Shown here one piece after another: positions 62,800 to 64,000 of a stretch of DNA of 64,000 bases. Made by a program: the position numbers and the translations under genes. The stretch is from Microbacterium sp. VKM Ac-2870 (GTDB lineage Bacteria; Actinomycetota; Actinomycetes; Actinomycetales; Microbacteriaceae), in contig NZ_JADKSH010000003.1 of NCBI RefSeq assembly GCF_015350795.1, positions 434,001 to 498,000 of the forward strand. Direction: 5' to 3'. A model generated the notes under the pieces. It searched no databases, was not told the origin of the DNA, and saw only the letters and a program-made list of their open reading frames with translations. Position 1 is the first letter of the stretch. Each line of letters starts with the position of its first letter.

Positions 62800-63426
62800 T
62801 CAGGCGAGGCCGGGGAGGGCAGCCGACAGCCCGTGCACCAGGATCTCGGCGCCGATGGCGAGAATCAGGAAGCCCATCACGCGCGTGATGGCCCCGACCC
62901 CGGTGGGTCCGAGCTTCTCGGTGAGCGGCGTGCCGTACCGCAGCAGCAGCGCGATGACCGCGGCGATCACGATGACGGCGACGACGATGCCGATGCGATC
63001 GAGGATGCCGGGATTGCGTGCGGCGAGGCCGACCACCACACCGATCGCGCCGGGGCCCGCGATGAGGGGCAACGCCATCGGCGAGAAGCTGATGTCGGTC
63101 TTCGTCGCGGCGTGCTCCTTCTCCGCGCTCGATGCTCCGGCGCCGAGCTCGCGCGGCACGACCATGCCGAAACCGGAGTGCATCACGACGAGACCGCCGG
63201 CGATCTGCAGGGCACCGAGCGAGATGCCGAAGAACTGCAGGATCAGGGTGCCGAGCAGCGCGAACACGGTCAGGATCACCGCGACGTACACCCCCGTGAG
63301 CCACGACTGCCGGCGACGGTCGGCCTCGTCGAGGTGCGCCGACAGCCCCGCGTAGGCCGCCACCGCGCCGATCGGGTTCGTGATCGGCACGAGCGCCGCG
63401 AGGGCGGCGACGAAGACGGTCAGCAT
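62800..63426 (-). CDS. MarC-family membrane protein
   Basis: 208 residues from ATG 63426; the frame extends upstream over a non-conserved leader. Six membrane helices are present. MarC signatures: FVAALAALVPITNPIGAVAA and SFSPMALPLIAGPGAIGVVV. The charged region between repeats (ELGAGASSAEKEHAATKTD) is typical. MarC-type proteins were once linked to multidrug resistance, but the function remains unclear. Confidence 0.88.
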   Translation of the reverse strand: MLTVFVAALAALVPITNPIGAVAAYAGLSAHLDEADRRRQSWLTGVYVAVILTVFALLGTLILQFFGISLGALQIAGGLVVMHSGFGMVVPRELGAGASSAEKEHAATKTDISFSPMALPLIAGPGAIGVVVGLAARNPGILDRIGIVVAVIVIAAVIALLLRYGTPLTEKLGPTGVGAITRVMGFLILAIGAEILVHGLSAALPGLA

Positions 63427-63478
63427 GACTCCAGTGTCGCGCACGACCGTGACCGCGCGAGCACCGGCGAAGGCGCGT

Positions 63479-64000
63479 TCAGCTTGTCTCGCGGATGCCG
63501 CGCACGTACTCGTCCACGGAGGCGAGCAGCTCATCATCATGCGGGCCCCATACAGGCGCGGGAGTCTCCGGCCCGACGTACGGCTCATCGCGATAGAGCG
63601 CCTGCTGCGCAGCGAGCTGCAGCTCGAGCCTCGCCTTCACCGCCGCGTATGCCGGATCATCCGCCACGTTGCGCATCTCTTCCGGATCGGTGTGCAGGTC
63701 GTAGAGCTCCCACTCGGGTTCGAAGATCTGCTCCGATGCGCCCGGCACGCCCAGGCCGGCGCCGTAGTAGTAGATGAGCTTGTAGCGGGCGGTGCGGATC
63801 CCATAGTGCGCCGGCGCCGCGTGAATCGGGTCGTCGTGTTCCCAATACCGGTAATAGGCCGCCTCCGGCCAGTCGTCGACGTGCTCACCGCGCAGCAAGG
63901 GCCGAAAGCTGCGTCCCTGCTGCGTCGGCAGATGCTCGGTCGCGTCGATACCGGCGACGTCGAGGAAGGTCGCGGCGAAGTCGACGTTGGTGATGATCGC
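63479..64000 (-). CDS. Sulfatase-family protein (3' end only)
   Basis: The gene enters from the right edge of the window (open to base 64000); about 173 residues are visible. The sequence matches the C-terminal part of type I sulfatases: NVDFAATFLDVAGI, then PTQQGRSFRPLLRG, a Tyr-rich strand AARYKLIYYYG-like region (TARYKLIYYYGAG), and the common WELYDLHTDPEEMRNVADDP. The catalytic formylglycine site lies outside the window. It probably removes sulfate esters from sugars or aryl groups. Confidence 0.88.
   Translation of the reverse strand, partial: AIITNVDFAATFLDVAGIDATEHLPTQQGRSFRPLLRGEHVDDWPEAAYYRYWEHDDPIHAAPAHYGIRTARYKLIYYYGAGLGVPGASEQIFEPEWELYDLHTDPEEMRNVADDPAYAAVKARLELQLAAQQALYRDEPYVGPETPAPVWGPHDDELLASVDEYVRGIRETS

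Overview
The window is 64 kb of high-GC chromosomal DNA from an actinobacterium, most likely a member of the Microbacteriaceae close to Microbacterium. This is inferred from the strong G/C third-position bias, the frequent GTG starts, the HspR/HAIR-controlled dnaK-grpE-dnaJ-hspR operon, the bifunctional Dcd/Dut-type deaminase, and the CopD-CtaG fusion. A further sign is the very frequent word GGATGCCG/CGGCATCC on both strands. No marker such as 16S rRNA is present, so the genus is not proven.

Layout. 1-8.6 kb: the end of a NarL-type two-component system, a GT87-like membrane mannosyltransferase, an ABC-2 exporter pair, a CPA1 antiporter, a VOC protein, an RraA-like protein and a nitroreductase. 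8.6-10.9 kb: a ClpB without its N-terminal domain, preceded by a HAIR box. 11-14.4 kb: a tight five-gene cluster that looks like an orphan type VII secretion (EspC/WXG100-like) substrate module. 14.4-23.3 kb: a GlxA-type regulator, two GT4 glycosyltransferases, a GH92 mannosidase and a DUF2252 protein. 23.3-27.4 kb: the dnaK operon with two HAIR boxes. 27.4-36.4 kb: an MFS transporter, a DEAD-box helicase, DUF427 and LON-domain proteins, a divergent pair of MarR-like proteins around nested palindromes, an acyl-CoA ligase, Dcd and a TetR repressor. 36.5-38.4 kb: a TetR-linked DUF6230/DUF6114/secreted-protein operon. 38.8-41.8 kb: a tRNA-Gly followed by a compositionally foreign insert with an unknown 452-residue protein and a TacA/TacT-type toxin-antitoxin pair.

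42-53 kb: membrane proteins (including LtrA and an EamA transporter), a muralytic-like protein, a serine-hydrolase-fold lipoprotein that has lost its catalytic residues, heme oxygenase with a DUF2470 protein and a DtxR-like box, a PIF1-like helicase, CopD-CtaG and HU. 53.6-54.4 kb: rpmB-rpmG-rpsN, all zinc-free paralogue types. 54.6-61.7 kb: a DNA glycosylase and a secreted propeller-like protein, then a zinc locus (znuA-znuC-znuB, zur, an ArsP_1 permease and a TIGR03943 protein) behind a Fur/Zur-type palindrome. 61.8-64 kb: MntP, a small protein, MarC and the end of a sulfatase.

Three themes recur: stress proteostasis under HspR (clpB and the dnaK operon), metal homeostasis (Zur/Znu, MntP, the CopD fusion, DtxR-linked heme oxygenase) and envelope or glycan chemistry. 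The least explained parts are the T7SS-like module (10980-14402), the tRNA-Gly insert, the DUF6230/DUF6114 operon and the palindrome cluster at 32565-32628.
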